Shown here piece by piece: positions 1 through 7,662 of a stretch of DNA of 20,297 nt. The DNA lies in assembly GCA_047620505.1 (NCBI GenBank), contig JBLHKS010000131.1, positions 1-20,297 of the forward strand. The letters run 5' to 3'. The notes under the pieces are model-generated. The model was not told the origin of the DNA. It searched no databases and was given only the letters and a program-made list of their open reading frames with translations. The translations under genes were made by a program, and so were the position numbers. Within the stretch, counting starts at the first letter, position 1, and each line of letters begins with the position of its first letter. Origin of the DNA: JBLHKS01 sp047620505 (GTDB lineage: Bacteria > Verrucomicrobiota > Verrucomicrobiia > Verrucomicrobiales > DEV007).

Positions 1-2
1 TT

Positions 3-332
3 CCACTTTCCACGGACTTTCCAATCCCAGTAACAAAGCATAGTGATGGCCGAGGCTTTTCATTCATACACTCTACTACGATGCTTTCAGCTGCCACGAT
101 ATTTCCTGAAGAGCCCATTCTCGGCCCGCCCTATGCGCTCTGGTGCCACCCACGAGTCAAACTCACGGATGACGGAGGCATTGTAATTTCCGACACGATT
201 GGTTACGCCGTCGGTTGGGGGCCAATCGGATGGATTGCGCATCGAATTCACCTTGACCACACGGTTCGAAAGATCTTCGACTTCCGGAGAAAAAAACTTG
301 AGATGCTGTTCGGCCATGAACCGTTGAATTGA
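3..332 (+). CDS. SRPBCC-like protein, C-terminal part (partial at window edge)
   Basis: The frame is open from the window edge to the TGA at 330-332; the first ATG is at 81, but that is probably internal. From about nt 123 the translation carries the tail typical of SRPBCC (START-like, polyketide cyclase) ligand-binding proteins: GPPYALW, then a DGG-containing strand, then GYAVGWGPIGWIAH, then a final helix FDFRRKKLEMLFG. In the family this is the last strand and the long C-terminal helix that closes the hydrophobic pocket. Residues before GPPYALW do not resemble the expected preceding strands, so the gene may be frameshifted or recombined there, or simply divergent. The ligand is unknown. 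It ends 111 bp before nhaA on the same strand. The family call is from pattern memory and moderately sure; intactness cannot be judged. Confidence 0.5.
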   Translation, partial: PLSTDFPIPVTKHSDGRGFSFIHSTTMLSAATIFPEEPILGPPYALWCHPRVKLTDDGGIVISDTIGYAVGWGPIGWIAHRIHLDHTVRKIFDFRRKKLEMLFGHEPLN

Positions 333-443
333 GATCGGTCAAACCAGACGTGCTCGCCATTTCGCGAGTTGTGCAATCAATTGTCATCCATTTGGCCTCA
401 TCATCCGTAGCAGCCGCCAAAAGCGACAGCCTTTAACTGATCG

Positions 444-1652
444 ATGAACCAGACAGCAAAGTTCCGTATGCACTCCATCAAGCAGTTCCTCCGTCTCGAG
501 TCAGCCACGGGGATACTCCTACTCGTCGCGACGGCGCTCGCGCTCATTTGCGCCAACTCTCCGCTGGCAGGTCTCTACAATTCTCTCCTAACGGTCCCGT
601 TCAAGATCCAGCTTGGCGACTTCCAACTCGCGAAGCCGCTGTTGCTCTGGATCAACGACGGATTGATGGCGATCTTTTTCTTCCTTGTTGGACTTGAGCT
701 CAAGCGCGAAGTCCTCGGCGGCGAGTTGAAAGATCCGCGGAAAGTCGTCCTCCCGGTTGTTGCCGCGATTGGCGGCGTGGCCTGCCCGGCGATCATCTAC
801 AGCATGATCAATTGGGGCGACCCGGTCGCCATGAACGGCTGGGCGATTCCGGCGGCGACCGACATTGCGTTCGCACTGGGAATTCTCGCTATGTTGGGAA
901 GCCGGATTCCGGTAGCCTTGAAGATTTTCCTCACCTCTGTCGCCGTCATCGACGACCTCGGAGCAATCGTCATCATTGCGCTTTTCTACACGGACAAGCT
1001 CTCGATCGCGTCTCTGCTCACGTCACTCGTCATTCTCGGCGGACTCTTCGCGCTCAATCGTTGCAAGATCACCGCCAAAGCGCCCTACATCCTCCTTGGC
1101 CTCGTCCTCTGGATCTGCGTCTTGAAGTCAGGCGTTCACGCGACGCTCGGGGGTGTGGCCCTCGCCATGTTCATCCCCTATCATCCCAGCAAAACTGGCG
1201 AACGTCCGTCGCCGCTGACGCAACTAGAGCATGAACTCCATCCATGGGTCGCCTTCTGCATTCTCCCGATTTTCGCCTTCGCCAACGCCGGGGTTTCGGT
1301 CCACGGCTTGAGTTTCTCGGCATTGCTCGAACCCGTTCCGTTGGGCATCATGCTAGGTCTGTTTGTCGGGAAACAGCTCGGCGTTTTCGGCTTTGCATTC
1401 GCGGCGGTCAAACTCGGGATCGCCAAATTGCCCGAGAAAGTAACATGGTCGCAGCTCTTCGGAGTCTCGATGATCTGTGGCGTAGGATTCACGATGAGTC
1501 TCTTCATCGGTTCGTTGGCCTTCGAGCAGACTGGCGGCCCCGACTACGCCGTCGATGATCGGCTAGGGATCCTGGCTGGGTCGTTTCTGTCAGCAGTTGC
1601 TGGAATCATCTGGTTGCGCTACACCAGCACGCCCAGCCAACAAGCAAGCTGA
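444..1652 (+). CDS. nhaA: Na+/H+ antiporter NhaA
   Basis: This is an inner-membrane electrogenic antiporter that exchanges cytoplasmic Na+ (or Li+) for external protons, used in pH and salt homeostasis. The 402-residue protein has the expected size (E. coli NhaA has 388) and about twelve hydrophobic segments. The family core is complete. PAATDIAFALG holds Asp140, equivalent to E. coli Asp133. AVIDDLGAIVIIALFYT holds the ion-binding pair Asp170-Asp171, equivalent to Asp163-Asp164. GKQLG holds Lys310, equivalent to Lys300. INDGLMAIFFFLVGLELKRE marks TM2. The start at 444 has no clear Shine-Dalgarno; a second ATG at 468 would give MHSIKQFLRLES, which aligns better with typical NhaA N-termini. 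It stands alone, followed by an inverted repeat and then a decayed gene strip. The gene looks functional. Confidence 0.96.
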   Translation: MNQTAKFRMHSIKQFLRLESATGILLLVATALALICANSPLAGLYNSLLTVPFKIQLGDFQLAKPLLLWINDGLMAIFFFLVGLELKREVLGGELKDPRKVVLPVVAAIGGVACPAIIYSMINWGDPVAMNGWAIPAATDIAFALGILAMLGSRIPVALKIFLTSVAVIDDLGAIVIIALFYTDKLSIASLLTSLVILGGLFALNRCKITAKAPYILLGLVLWICVLKSGVHATLGGVALAMFIPYHPSKTGERPSPLTQLEHELHPWVAFCILPIFAFANAGVSVHGLSFSALLEPVPLGIMLGLFVGKQLGVFGFAFAAVKLGIAKLPEKVTWSQLFGVSMICGVGFTMSLFIGSLAFEQTGGPDYAVDDRLGILAGSFLSAVAGIIWLRYTSTPSQQAS

Positions 1653-1700
1653 AGAAGTGGCCCCGGGGGAACGCCGAACTGGCGCTCAACCCCGGAGCCG

Positions 1701-1740
1701 GCCATCCGGAACGGGCTGGTTGGTGGGATGTCCGGATGGC
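1701..1740. repeat. 10-bp perfect inverted repeat downstream of nhaA
   Basis: GCCATCCGGA at 1701-1710 is matched exactly by its reverse complement TCCGGATGGC at 1731-1740, with a 20-base loop. It lies 49 bp after the nhaA stop. It could fold as a hairpin in the nhaA transcript and act as a terminator or 3' stabiliser, but no T-run follows on the plus strand, so a Rho-independent terminator is not well supported. It may be a small intergenic repeat. Confidence 0.5.
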
Positions 1741-1867
1741 AAATTCTCTTCGCTGGTAACCGCTCGATTCGCGTAGCCCTGCAGGGCTGCCTGATTCCCC
1801 ACGGAGAGAGTGACCTGTCGCCAATTTATGAGAGCACGATTTCGGGCTTGTCGACCGCGGCAAGACC

Positions 1868-2506
1868 ACTGCCGGAGGCGGCGGATTTGTTGAAGTCAAA
1901 GCGAAAACGTGGTGGTCTGCGTGCTCGTCGCCGGGCATGGCGAAGATGACGACGGACAGTATTTCTTTGTTCCGCATGACTATCGGAAGCCACCGACCCC
2001 ACGTCAGCGGACTTCGTTGGACCGAGTTTCTGCTCGGTCTCCGAAAAATCGAAGCGCCCGTCATTCTGTTGATGGATACCTGTCACAGCGCCGGGGTTAC
2101 CGGAGTGAACCAGACGATCAAAGACGCCTCGGATCCGCGCCACCCACTCAACGTGCTCGTGAGTTGCCCGTCCAATCAGGTGTCGTTTGAAGACCCGAAA
2201 TGGGGACACGGCGCCTTCACATTGGCCGTGCTGGAGGCGATTGGCGGGCAGAAGAGAGACAGCGCCACGGTCACGGACTTGGGGCAGGCCCGCGGCGGGA
2301 CGCGACTCGGAGGAACGACAAAACCGGCTGTGACAATCGTGGTCCCACTGCCGGACGCCAACGGGAATGGAAGCATCGATTTGGGCGAACTTCAGCGCTA
2401 CGTCATCGCCCGGGTAGGAGAACTCACCGACGGACGCCAGCAGCCAAAGGCTTATCCCAAAAATCTACCCGGAAACCTCAAGATCTCGGACGTCCCATCA
2501 AATTGA
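1868..2506 (+). pseudogene. Caspase-like peptidase (C14 family), frameshifted and N-terminally truncated
   Basis: Caspase-fold cysteine peptidases cleave proteins using a His-Cys dyad. Three frames each carry a piece. About 1875-1907 (frame of 1728) reads EAADLLKSK, the helix before the first catalytic strand. About 1909-1985 (frame of 1909) reads VVCVLVAGHGEDDDGQYFF, with the catalytic His at 1936-1938. About 1990-2506 (frame of 1937) reads APVILLMDTCHSAG, with the catalytic Cys at 2081-2083, then WGHGAFTLAVLEAI, then NGNGSIDLGELQRYV and LTDGRQQPK, the usual tail of bacterial caspase-like proteins. Two frame changes are therefore needed, near 1895-1910 and 1985-2005, and no N-terminal strand-1 motif is visible upstream. 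It is a decayed gene or an assembly with indels. The caspase identity is well supported; no partner domain remains. Confidence 0.75.
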
Positions 2507-2550
2507 GTCTCCGCGATCCATCAACTACTTGTTCCTAACATTAAAGAAAT

Positions 2551-2958
2551 ATGAAAAAAACAACCATCGTAATCTCCCTGATCCTCGCCTCGTTCTCTCC
2601 CGCCATCATAGCGGAAGAGGAATCAGAAATCGGGTTCCAACTTGCCCCTATTGGCGTGGAATATAAGAAACTCACCGGGGCGGTATCTGAAGGATCCCGG
2701 CCGGCGCTCCGATTGTTTCTCGCCCTGAGCCTTGATGGCGCGGCGAGTACAGAATTGATGACGGAGCGCCCTGAATTGCTGAAAATGGTCGAGGACAAAG
2801 AGTTGGCGACGGCCCTCAAGGGTTTCTCCAAAGAAACGATCCAAGCCATCGCCGCAGAATTGGTCGATGGTCTTTCTCCTGAAAAAGTCTCGGCCTTGAA
2901 GAACAAGATGCCGAAAACGTTCGCCGTCATCCAACGCGGGAAAAAATCGAAAGACTGA
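2551..2958 (+). CDS. Small secreted protein of unknown function
   Basis: A 135-residue protein starting at ATG 2551. The first 21 residues form a clean Sec signal peptide: MKKTT, a hydrophobic core VISLILASF, then a cleavage-like AIIA before EEES. The mature part is about 114 residues, mainly predicted helix and rich in Lys, Glu and Leu, with no cysteine, no repeats and a basic end (RGKKSKD). It has no motif I recognise. The A-rich stretch AAAGAA just before the start is at most a weak ribosome site. It follows the broken caspase gene by 44 bp on the same strand, but nothing shows that they work together. Composition and the signal peptide argue that it is a real gene; the function is unknown. 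Confidence 0.6.
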   Translation: MKKTTIVISLILASFSPAIIAEEESEIGFQLAPIGVEYKKLTGAVSEGSRPALRLFLALSLDGAASTELMTERPELLKMVEDKELATALKGFSKETIQAIAAELVDGLSPEKVSALKNKMPKTFAVIQRGKKSKD

Positions 2959-3501
2959 TGGGCCGACAACCTGTCGAAGGAATTCTTTACCAACTGATTA
3001 TGTCCAAGAATCAATTCCAAAGATCAGGCGATTCCGTGATGCCAAACTTTAGTGTTACATCGTCGTGCTCTGCCTGACCGGGGAGTTACGAAACGACCGA
3101 GGAGTTTGATTCACGTTTGTCGAAGAGGGTGTTGCCGGCGTCCGTAATCGCGATCAGGTCGGTCGGATCCAGCGAAAGCTGGCCGCCACTTCCCTGAAAC
3201 GCGAGGTGCTCCAGGTTGCTCACGCCCGTGCCGCTGAAGGGCTTGGTGACTGGAAACGGCTTTTGAATTCGCCAGCTGTTCAATATGCAAGACATGGCTC
3301 ATGTTGCGTTATTGTGGCGTTGGCTTGGGGCCAAATTATCGCTTGGGGCACTTTCTCAGCCTCCAAATTGAATGCGCTTGGCAGGTTTCGAGTAAGGCAA
3401 GTTAGTAGCGAGTTCAATCAATCGGTCCATTTCGTAGACCAAGGGCGCTGATTTCGCCGCGACTGTGTTGCGAGCGCGGCTTCGCGAGAACGCCTAACGA
3501 G
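2959..3501. other. Gene-poor stretch with possible minus-strand surface-protein remnant
   Basis: No convincing intact gene. On the minus strand, 3086-3295 reads through SNLEHLAFQGSGGQLSL and LIAITDAGNTLFDK, which resembles one repeat of large bacterial adhesins (pattern IEhhdhtG-x-G-x-LxL, then hxDxxNTL). No start or neighbouring repeats are visible, so at most it is a remnant. Just upstream on the same strand (about 3356-3480) another short frame ends LPYSKPAKRIQFGG before a stop; I do not recognise it. Neither is annotated as a gene. Confidence 0.3.
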
Positions 3502-3527
3502 TTTCAGACTCCGCGCGGAGTCTGAAA
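3502..3527. repeat. Perfect 26-bp palindrome
   Basis: The half-site TTTCAGACTCCGC at 3502-3514 is followed directly by its exact reverse complement at 3515-3527, giving 13 bp on each side with no loop. It lies 37 bp before the possible start of the next gene and just after a GC-rich stretch. It could be a binding site for a dimeric regulator, a cruciform-forming repeat of a dispersed family, or part of a terminator. The A-run (AAAA) follows on the plus strand, so as a terminator it would fit minus-strand transcription better. Confidence 0.6.
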
Positions 3528-3563
3528 ATCTTCCGTTCGATCGAGCAAGCTTCCTTCTCTTGC

Positions 3564-4784
3564 TTGCATCGGCTCCAAGCGATAGCCTCTCAAGTCTTGA
3601 CGAGAAAGGAAAATAGCGAGGTTGCCAAGTGGTATGGGTTGGTCGTGTGGTGCATTCTCGGGCTGGCAGCCCCCGGGGAGCTGGCCGGGGGTTCCGAAGG
3701 TTCGATCATTGTTAGTGAGAGCGGCGACGGGTTGGAGCACCGCGTTATCGTTGACGCGCCCGAGCGATTCCGACTCGTGTTTGAAGCGAGCAAGAACTAC
3801 GGGATCACTCAATGGTTTGATCTGGCCGGAGATCCGAAGGCAAAGACCGATTTGTTGCACAACCCGACCGACTACATTCCAGAGCACTCCCAGGGCGCGA
3901 TTTTTAATCAATGCCTCAACCCAGATGACCTGATCGCACACGTTGCCTCTGCCGGAGGACTTCATAGAGATTGTCCTCGATCAATTCAGATTCACCAGCG
4001 CGGGTCCGAGAGCGCAGTCATCGAATGCAGCTACTCGCCGGTGTTGGGAAAGGCGAACCCTGATCTCGTTTTTCGCACGCACTACACGATCACTTCAGAC
4101 GGTCGAATCCTCGTGCGGAACACGATGAGCAGTCGCACGGATCAGAAGCTGACAATGTGGAGAAATGCGATCATCACGCTCGGCGATCCGACTTATCTCA
4201 CGCGGAATGTCGCTGAGTTGGAAGGCACCCTCGAAGCGCCGGAGGTCCTGAGGGTTGCCGAAGCTGACTGGCGCGATGGTGAGTGGGCTGGCTATGTAGC
4301 GAAGCAGGATTCCTACCGCGCCTACGGCATTGTCGGCAACACGACAAACACCCTGACGGTCAAACCGCGTCATCCGGACAAGAGGCCGAGTTCCGGGAAA
4401 CTGGCGATCGAGTCCAATTCCATCGTCTAAGGCTGGAGCCGGTGTGACAGTGCGACTCAGCCAGTTGGGTATCATCGCGAGCCGGCCTCGTTTATATTCG
4501 CGTTTTGGGATCCAACCACGCCCGAGCCTTTTTCGAATTGGACAAATGCGTCCATCCTGCTCGTTCCTGATCGTGACAATCCTCAACAAGGTCACGGCGG
4601 CCGCATGCATGGCTGGCGAGGTTGCAAACGGCTGTACTACGAATTTGGGGAGATTGTTTTCAAGGCAGGTGATTCGATCACGCAGAAATATCTCCTTCAA
4701 TTAGGTAGTAGCGCCAGCGACGCCTTACCTGATCTAAGTCAAATCGAAGTCTGCCGCGAGATCGCGCAACGATATCGAGATTGA
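3564..4784 (+). pseudogene. Secreted protein of unknown family, interrupted by an in-frame TAA
   Basis: The frame is open from a TTG at 3564 to a TAA at 4428-4430, giving 288 residues. The same frame then continues without a stop to the TGA at 4782-4784, adding 117 coding-like residues that include ASFIFAFWDPTTPEPFSNW, GGRMHGWRGCKRLYYEFGE and GDSITQKYLLQLG. Together they would make one protein of about 405 residues. A hydrophobic stretch near residues 22-40 (KWYGLVVWCILGLAAPGELAG) looks like a signal peptide, so the true start is probably near 3620, but no in-frame ATG lies there. The body is beta-rich (DGLEHRVIVDAPERFRLVFE, DLVFRTHYTITSDGRILVRN), as in exported carbohydrate-related proteins, but I do not recognise the family. 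Point-mutation decay, sequencing error or stop readthrough could explain the break. Confidence 0.55.
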
Positions 4785-4976
4785 TTCAAGAGGGCTGAGT
4801 TAGTTTGTCAGTGATGCCGCTGTTCAGCATCGACGGGCCGAAGCAGTGACTTCTCTGTCGAAAGCGAGACTACTGATCGGTTCATTTTATGGGTCGGTTT
4901 TCTGTCCTTTGGATTGAAACCGAGCGTAACCAATTAGTCATTCAGACGTCTAAGATGATGGAAAGGCTCAGAAGAT

Positions 4977-5573
4977 GTGACTTTTGGTTATGCCAGAGTG
5001 AGCACGACTGACCAGAACCCTGATCTTCAGTTTGATGCTCTTGAAAAGGCCGGCTTCGATAGGCTCTTCACCGACAAGGCGAGTGGAGCTAAGGCCGATC
5101 GGCCAGCGTACTGCCAGATGTTGGAGCAGGTTCGGCCGGGCGATGTCATCCTGATTTGGAAGCCCGATCGTCTTGGGCGTTCTTTACGGCATCTGCTCGA
5201 AGTCGTCGATCGCCTGAACGAACAGGGTGTTGGTTTGAAGAGTCTCACTGATCCGATCGACACCACGACCTCGCAGGGGAAGCTCATTTTCAACATTTTC
5301 GCCTCCTTGGCCGAGTTTGAGCGCGACCTGATAAGCGAGCGAACTAAAGCCGGGCTTCAAGCAGCGAGAGCGCGGGGTCGAATTGGAGGACGACCGAAAG
5401 GCCTGTCCGCCAAAGGTCGAAGGAATGCGACAGCCGCCGCAGCCATCTACCGGCAACGAGGACATAGCATCGGCCAGATTTGCGAGACGCTTCAAATCAG
5501 CAAGGCGACACTTTACAAGTATCTGCGGCATGAGGGCGTCCGAATCGGTCGCCGAGAAGCAACGCTGATATGA
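4977..5573 (+). CDS. Serine recombinase (resolvase/invertase family)
   Basis: A site-specific DNA recombinase that cuts and religates through a phosphoserine link. Its 198 residues match the small resolvase/invertase class (about 180-200). GYARVST at residues 4-10 holds the nucleophile Ser9. DRLGRS, near residues 64-69, holds catalytic arginines. FASLAEFERDLISERTKAGL is the conserved start of the dimerisation helix E, and GGRPKG leads into a C-terminal helix-turn-helix (ATAAAAIYRQRGHSIGQICE through LQISKATLYKYL). The start is GTG at 4977, because the overlapping ATG at 4975 runs straight into TGA; GGAAAGG at 4960-4966 is a fair but distant ribosome site. No transposase, res site or invertible segment was seen beside it, so its target is unknown. 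It looks intact, unlike its neighbours. Confidence 0.92.
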   Translation: MTFGYARVSTTDQNPDLQFDALEKAGFDRLFTDKASGAKADRPAYCQMLEQVRPGDVILIWKPDRLGRSLRHLLEVVDRLNEQGVGLKSLTDPIDTTTSQGKLIFNIFASLAEFERDLISERTKAGLQAARARGRIGGRPKGLSAKGRRNATAAAAIYRQRGHSIGQICETLQISKATLYKYLRHEGVRIGRREATLI

Positions 5574-5704
5574 CGGAATTCGTTCGCTTCCTTAGGTTTA
5601 GGAACTCGGGCAATTTTGTAGACCAAGTTGATGACTTCGCTGGGTCCGATCTGACCGGGCTCCCACAATTATCTGAGCGTTCAAAAAATGGAACGTATTC
5701 TTGA
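5570..5704 (+). CDS. Possible 44-residue ORF overlapping the recombinase stop
   Basis: An ATG at 5570 overlaps the TGA of the serine recombinase gene in an ATGA arrangement typical of translational coupling. The frame runs 44 residues (starts MTEFVRFLRF, ends SERSKNGTYS) to a TGA at 5702-5704. It shows no recognisable motif. The coupling geometry is suggestive, but so short a frame can arise by chance. Confidence 0.2.
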   Translation: MTEFVRFLRFRNSGNFVDQVDDFAGSDLTGLPQLSERSKNGTYS

Positions 5705-6050
5705 ACGACATCTCCCGGCACCGTCCGATCCAGAATACGACTTTGAGACCATCGCCGGTCGCTCGCAGGTCGTTCCGGAGAGGCGGGCGAGTTTCGTCGA
5801 AACGACGAGATAGGCGCGAACCTGCTTACCAGCGCGGACATTGCGTGGACGCGTTACGCGGTTAACGATCCAGACCTCTCTGGCGGGCATCGGAACGAGT
5901 GGATTCGATTTCTCCAGAGCTATCAGGATGCCGAAACAGGACGTCAGCTACGGCCTGCTGCAGGAAGCTTTTCCGCATCGATTCCCGAGCCAGCGCTCTT
6001 ACCGTTTTGATTGGGACAAGTCGGCCATGTACCAGTGCGATGTGATCTAG
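5688..6050 (+). pseudogene. Broken remnant of an unrecognised gene
   Basis: Two overlapping pieces look coding but lie in different frames. 5688-5813 reads MERILERHLPAPSDPEYDFE and ends in TAG. 5747 onward in another frame reads TSADIAWTRYAVNDPDLSGG, then HRNEWIRFLQSYQDAETGR, wording reminiscent of terpene-cyclase-like or alpha/alpha-barrel repeats (WxxFLQSxQDxETG), then runs out of sense. The last part in the frame of 5841 ends YRFDWDKSAMYQCDVI at a TAG (6048-6050) that overlaps the convergent sialidase stop. No single frame gives a sensible protein, so I read this as a decayed gene; the family hint is weak. Confidence 0.3.
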
Positions 6051-7576
6051 TTTTCAGCCGTTGGCGCCGGGAGTTCCGATACCACGACCGCTGTGTCAGG
6101 AGCCTCACCGGAGTAAAAAGAAATGTAGTGGGCATCCCCGATCACGGTGGCGTTCGCGTTGCCGGAATCCATCGCGATTGGACTGCCAATGGCGACTGCC
6201 TCCGAGGCGGGCCAGCTGAGCGGATGCTCGAAAACGCGCTCCGGATCGACGACCCGGCGCCGGAGAATCCCTCTACCACGCTCATAGTAATAATTGCTCA
6301 GCAAACCGGTTTCGGCGTCAAGGATCAGGCTTGGCGTGGACGCGCGGACATCACCGATGTTGGTTTGCTCACGCTTCCAGGTCGCTCCGTAGTCCGATGA
6401 GACCATCTGGAACTGCGCTTGGCCCCCGCTTTCCGTCCGCGCCACGACAAGAATCCTTCCATCGCCGAGGTAGATGGCGGCGGGCTCGGTCGGCCAGTCC
6501 GGCTTGGTCAGCTCGGACTCGATGGTTGTCTGAGTCCAGGTTTTGCCGTCGTCACCGCTGGTCATCATGCCCCAGGAGTGAACAGCCTTGTCACTGTAGT
6601 CGCCTGCGAACCACAGGGCCATGAGTCCGACTTCGGGGACCGCGAAAACATCGGTGATCTGCATGGGCCGAACCTCAAGCTGCGGCGTCGCAACGAGCTT
6701 AAACGTTATCCCGTCCTTGGTGCGGTAGAGGTCGTGGTTCCACTCTCCCTTCCCGATCCGGCGCACCCAGAGAAGCATCGCTCCCGTCGAATCAAGCCCC
6801 TTCCCGACCGTGACCTCTCCGTAGCCCGGCGTGTTGGCGACCGTTGTTTCGGCCATCCACGTTTTCCCACCGTCCGTAGAGGTGCGGGCGTAGACGGCGC
6901 GGGCGTCTTCGCCGATCGTATGCGCCGTGCCCCGGCTGTAGGTGCAGACCAGCTTTTCTCCGATCGCCTGGATCATCGGCCACGAATTGTAGCCGCTAAC
7001 GTCCTGAACGACATGCGGCTTCGGGAGCGCGTTCAGGGGCGTCACCTTGACTATGGCCAAACCGGTGGGGCGGGTAAACGTGTCTCCGGGATCGCCGGGC
7101 TCACGCTGAATCCGCACCGTCAGAGGCGCGTCGGGCTCAACCTCGTAGTAGGACTCCAGCACGATCGTCCGCGTGTGGAGCGGCGCCGCCGGAAGCGTTG
7201 TTCGCACGGTCTTGCCCAGACGATACCGGTCTGTGAACGGCGCATTCTCCACCATCTGCGAGAGGTGGACGCGGTAGACATCTGAGAACTCGGGACTCGT
7301 CTGGGCATCCGTCGTCGTCACCACGATCTCGACCCTGACCGCGACACTATCCGGTGGAAGGCCGGGCACAATGCCGGCGACAGACTGCCCAACCGTGCCG
7401 CCCGACAATGACCACACGGGAACGTGTGTGGAGACGCTCGACATGAGCACCAACGAGGGCTTTCCCGTCGCAATCGACAGGTCGTTCGCGGTCAGGTAAA
7501 TCGGATCGTGATCGCTTGCTTCCAGGTTCGCGGCGAGGAAGGCTAGCAGAGCAAGGTGTAAGAGGGATTTTCGCAT
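6047..7576 (-). CDS. Exported sialidase-fold (Asp-box/BNR repeat) protein
   Basis: Likely a secreted or periplasmic glycan-binding or glycan-cleaving beta-propeller. The ATG at 7576 is preferred because it begins a clean signal peptide (MRKSLLHLALLAFLAANLEA before SDHD); the longer frame to 7624 adds 16 unlikely residues. The product is 509 aa. Counted from 7576, residues 22-185 form a beta-rich N-terminal domain. The propeller follows with three Asp-boxes: STDGGKTW (233-240), SGDDGKTW (340-347) and SSDYGATW (393-400). The Arg-rich FRIP motif of classical neuraminidases is not evident, so sialic acid cleavage is unproven; a glycoside-binding or other exo-hydrolase role is equally possible. 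It diverges from the SDR/PSD1/DUF1501 row with about 86 bp between starts, which suggests a common function. Confidence 0.85.
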   Translation of the reverse strand: MRKSLLHLALLAFLAANLEASDHDPIYLTANDLSIATGKPSLVLMSSVSTHVPVWSLSGGTVGQSVAGIVPGLPPDSVAVRVEIVVTTTDAQTSPEFSDVYRVHLSQMVENAPFTDRYRLGKTVRTTLPAAPLHTRTIVLESYYEVEPDAPLTVRIQREPGDPGDTFTRPTGLAIVKVTPLNALPKPHVVQDVSGYNSWPMIQAIGEKLVCTYSRGTAHTIGEDARAVYARTSTDGGKTWMAETTVANTPGYGEVTVGKGLDSTGAMLLWVRRIGKGEWNHDLYRTKDGITFKLVATPQLEVRPMQITDVFAVPEVGLMALWFAGDYSDKAVHSWGMMTSGDDGKTWTQTTIESELTKPDWPTEPAAIYLGDGRILVVARTESGGQAQFQMVSSDYGATWKREQTNIGDVRASTPSLILDAETGLLSNYYYERGRGILRRRVVDPERVFEHPLSWPASEAVAIGSPIAMDSGNANATVIGDAHYISFYSGEAPDTAVVVSELPAPTAEN

Positions 7577-7662
7577 TGTCTGAATACTTGCTCTCAAGAT
7601 TCCAATTCCGAGCTGGAATGTCATAAATTCACGAATTCATTAAGTCCAAAGTGAACCGCCTC
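7577..7662. promoter_or_regulatory. Divergent promoter region between the sialidase-like and SDR genes
   Basis: An AT-richer 86-bp stretch between two opposite starts. ATTCCA (7599-7604) and TGGAAT (7614-7619) form an inverted repeat with 9 bp between, a possible operator. On the minus strand TTGGAC, then 17 bases, then TTATGA gives a weak sigma70-like pair ahead of the sialidase gene. No SD sequence is clear for either gene. This is a suggestion from position and pattern only. Confidence 0.3.

Noticed and set aside
3430..5630. A shared segment near 3430-3444 and 5614-5628 (CTTGGTCTAC plus a few bases, minus strand)
   Set aside because: Only about 14 of 15 bases match and the flanks do not align; several such pairs are expected by chance in 20 kb.
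4785..6050. An invertible segment controlled by the serine recombinase
   Set aside because: No pair of inverted recombination-site-like repeats was found around the gene by eye.
6419..7285. A 288-codon plus-strand frame opposite the sialidase-like gene
   Set aside because: Shadow frame; the minus strand carries a signal peptide and three Asp-boxes.
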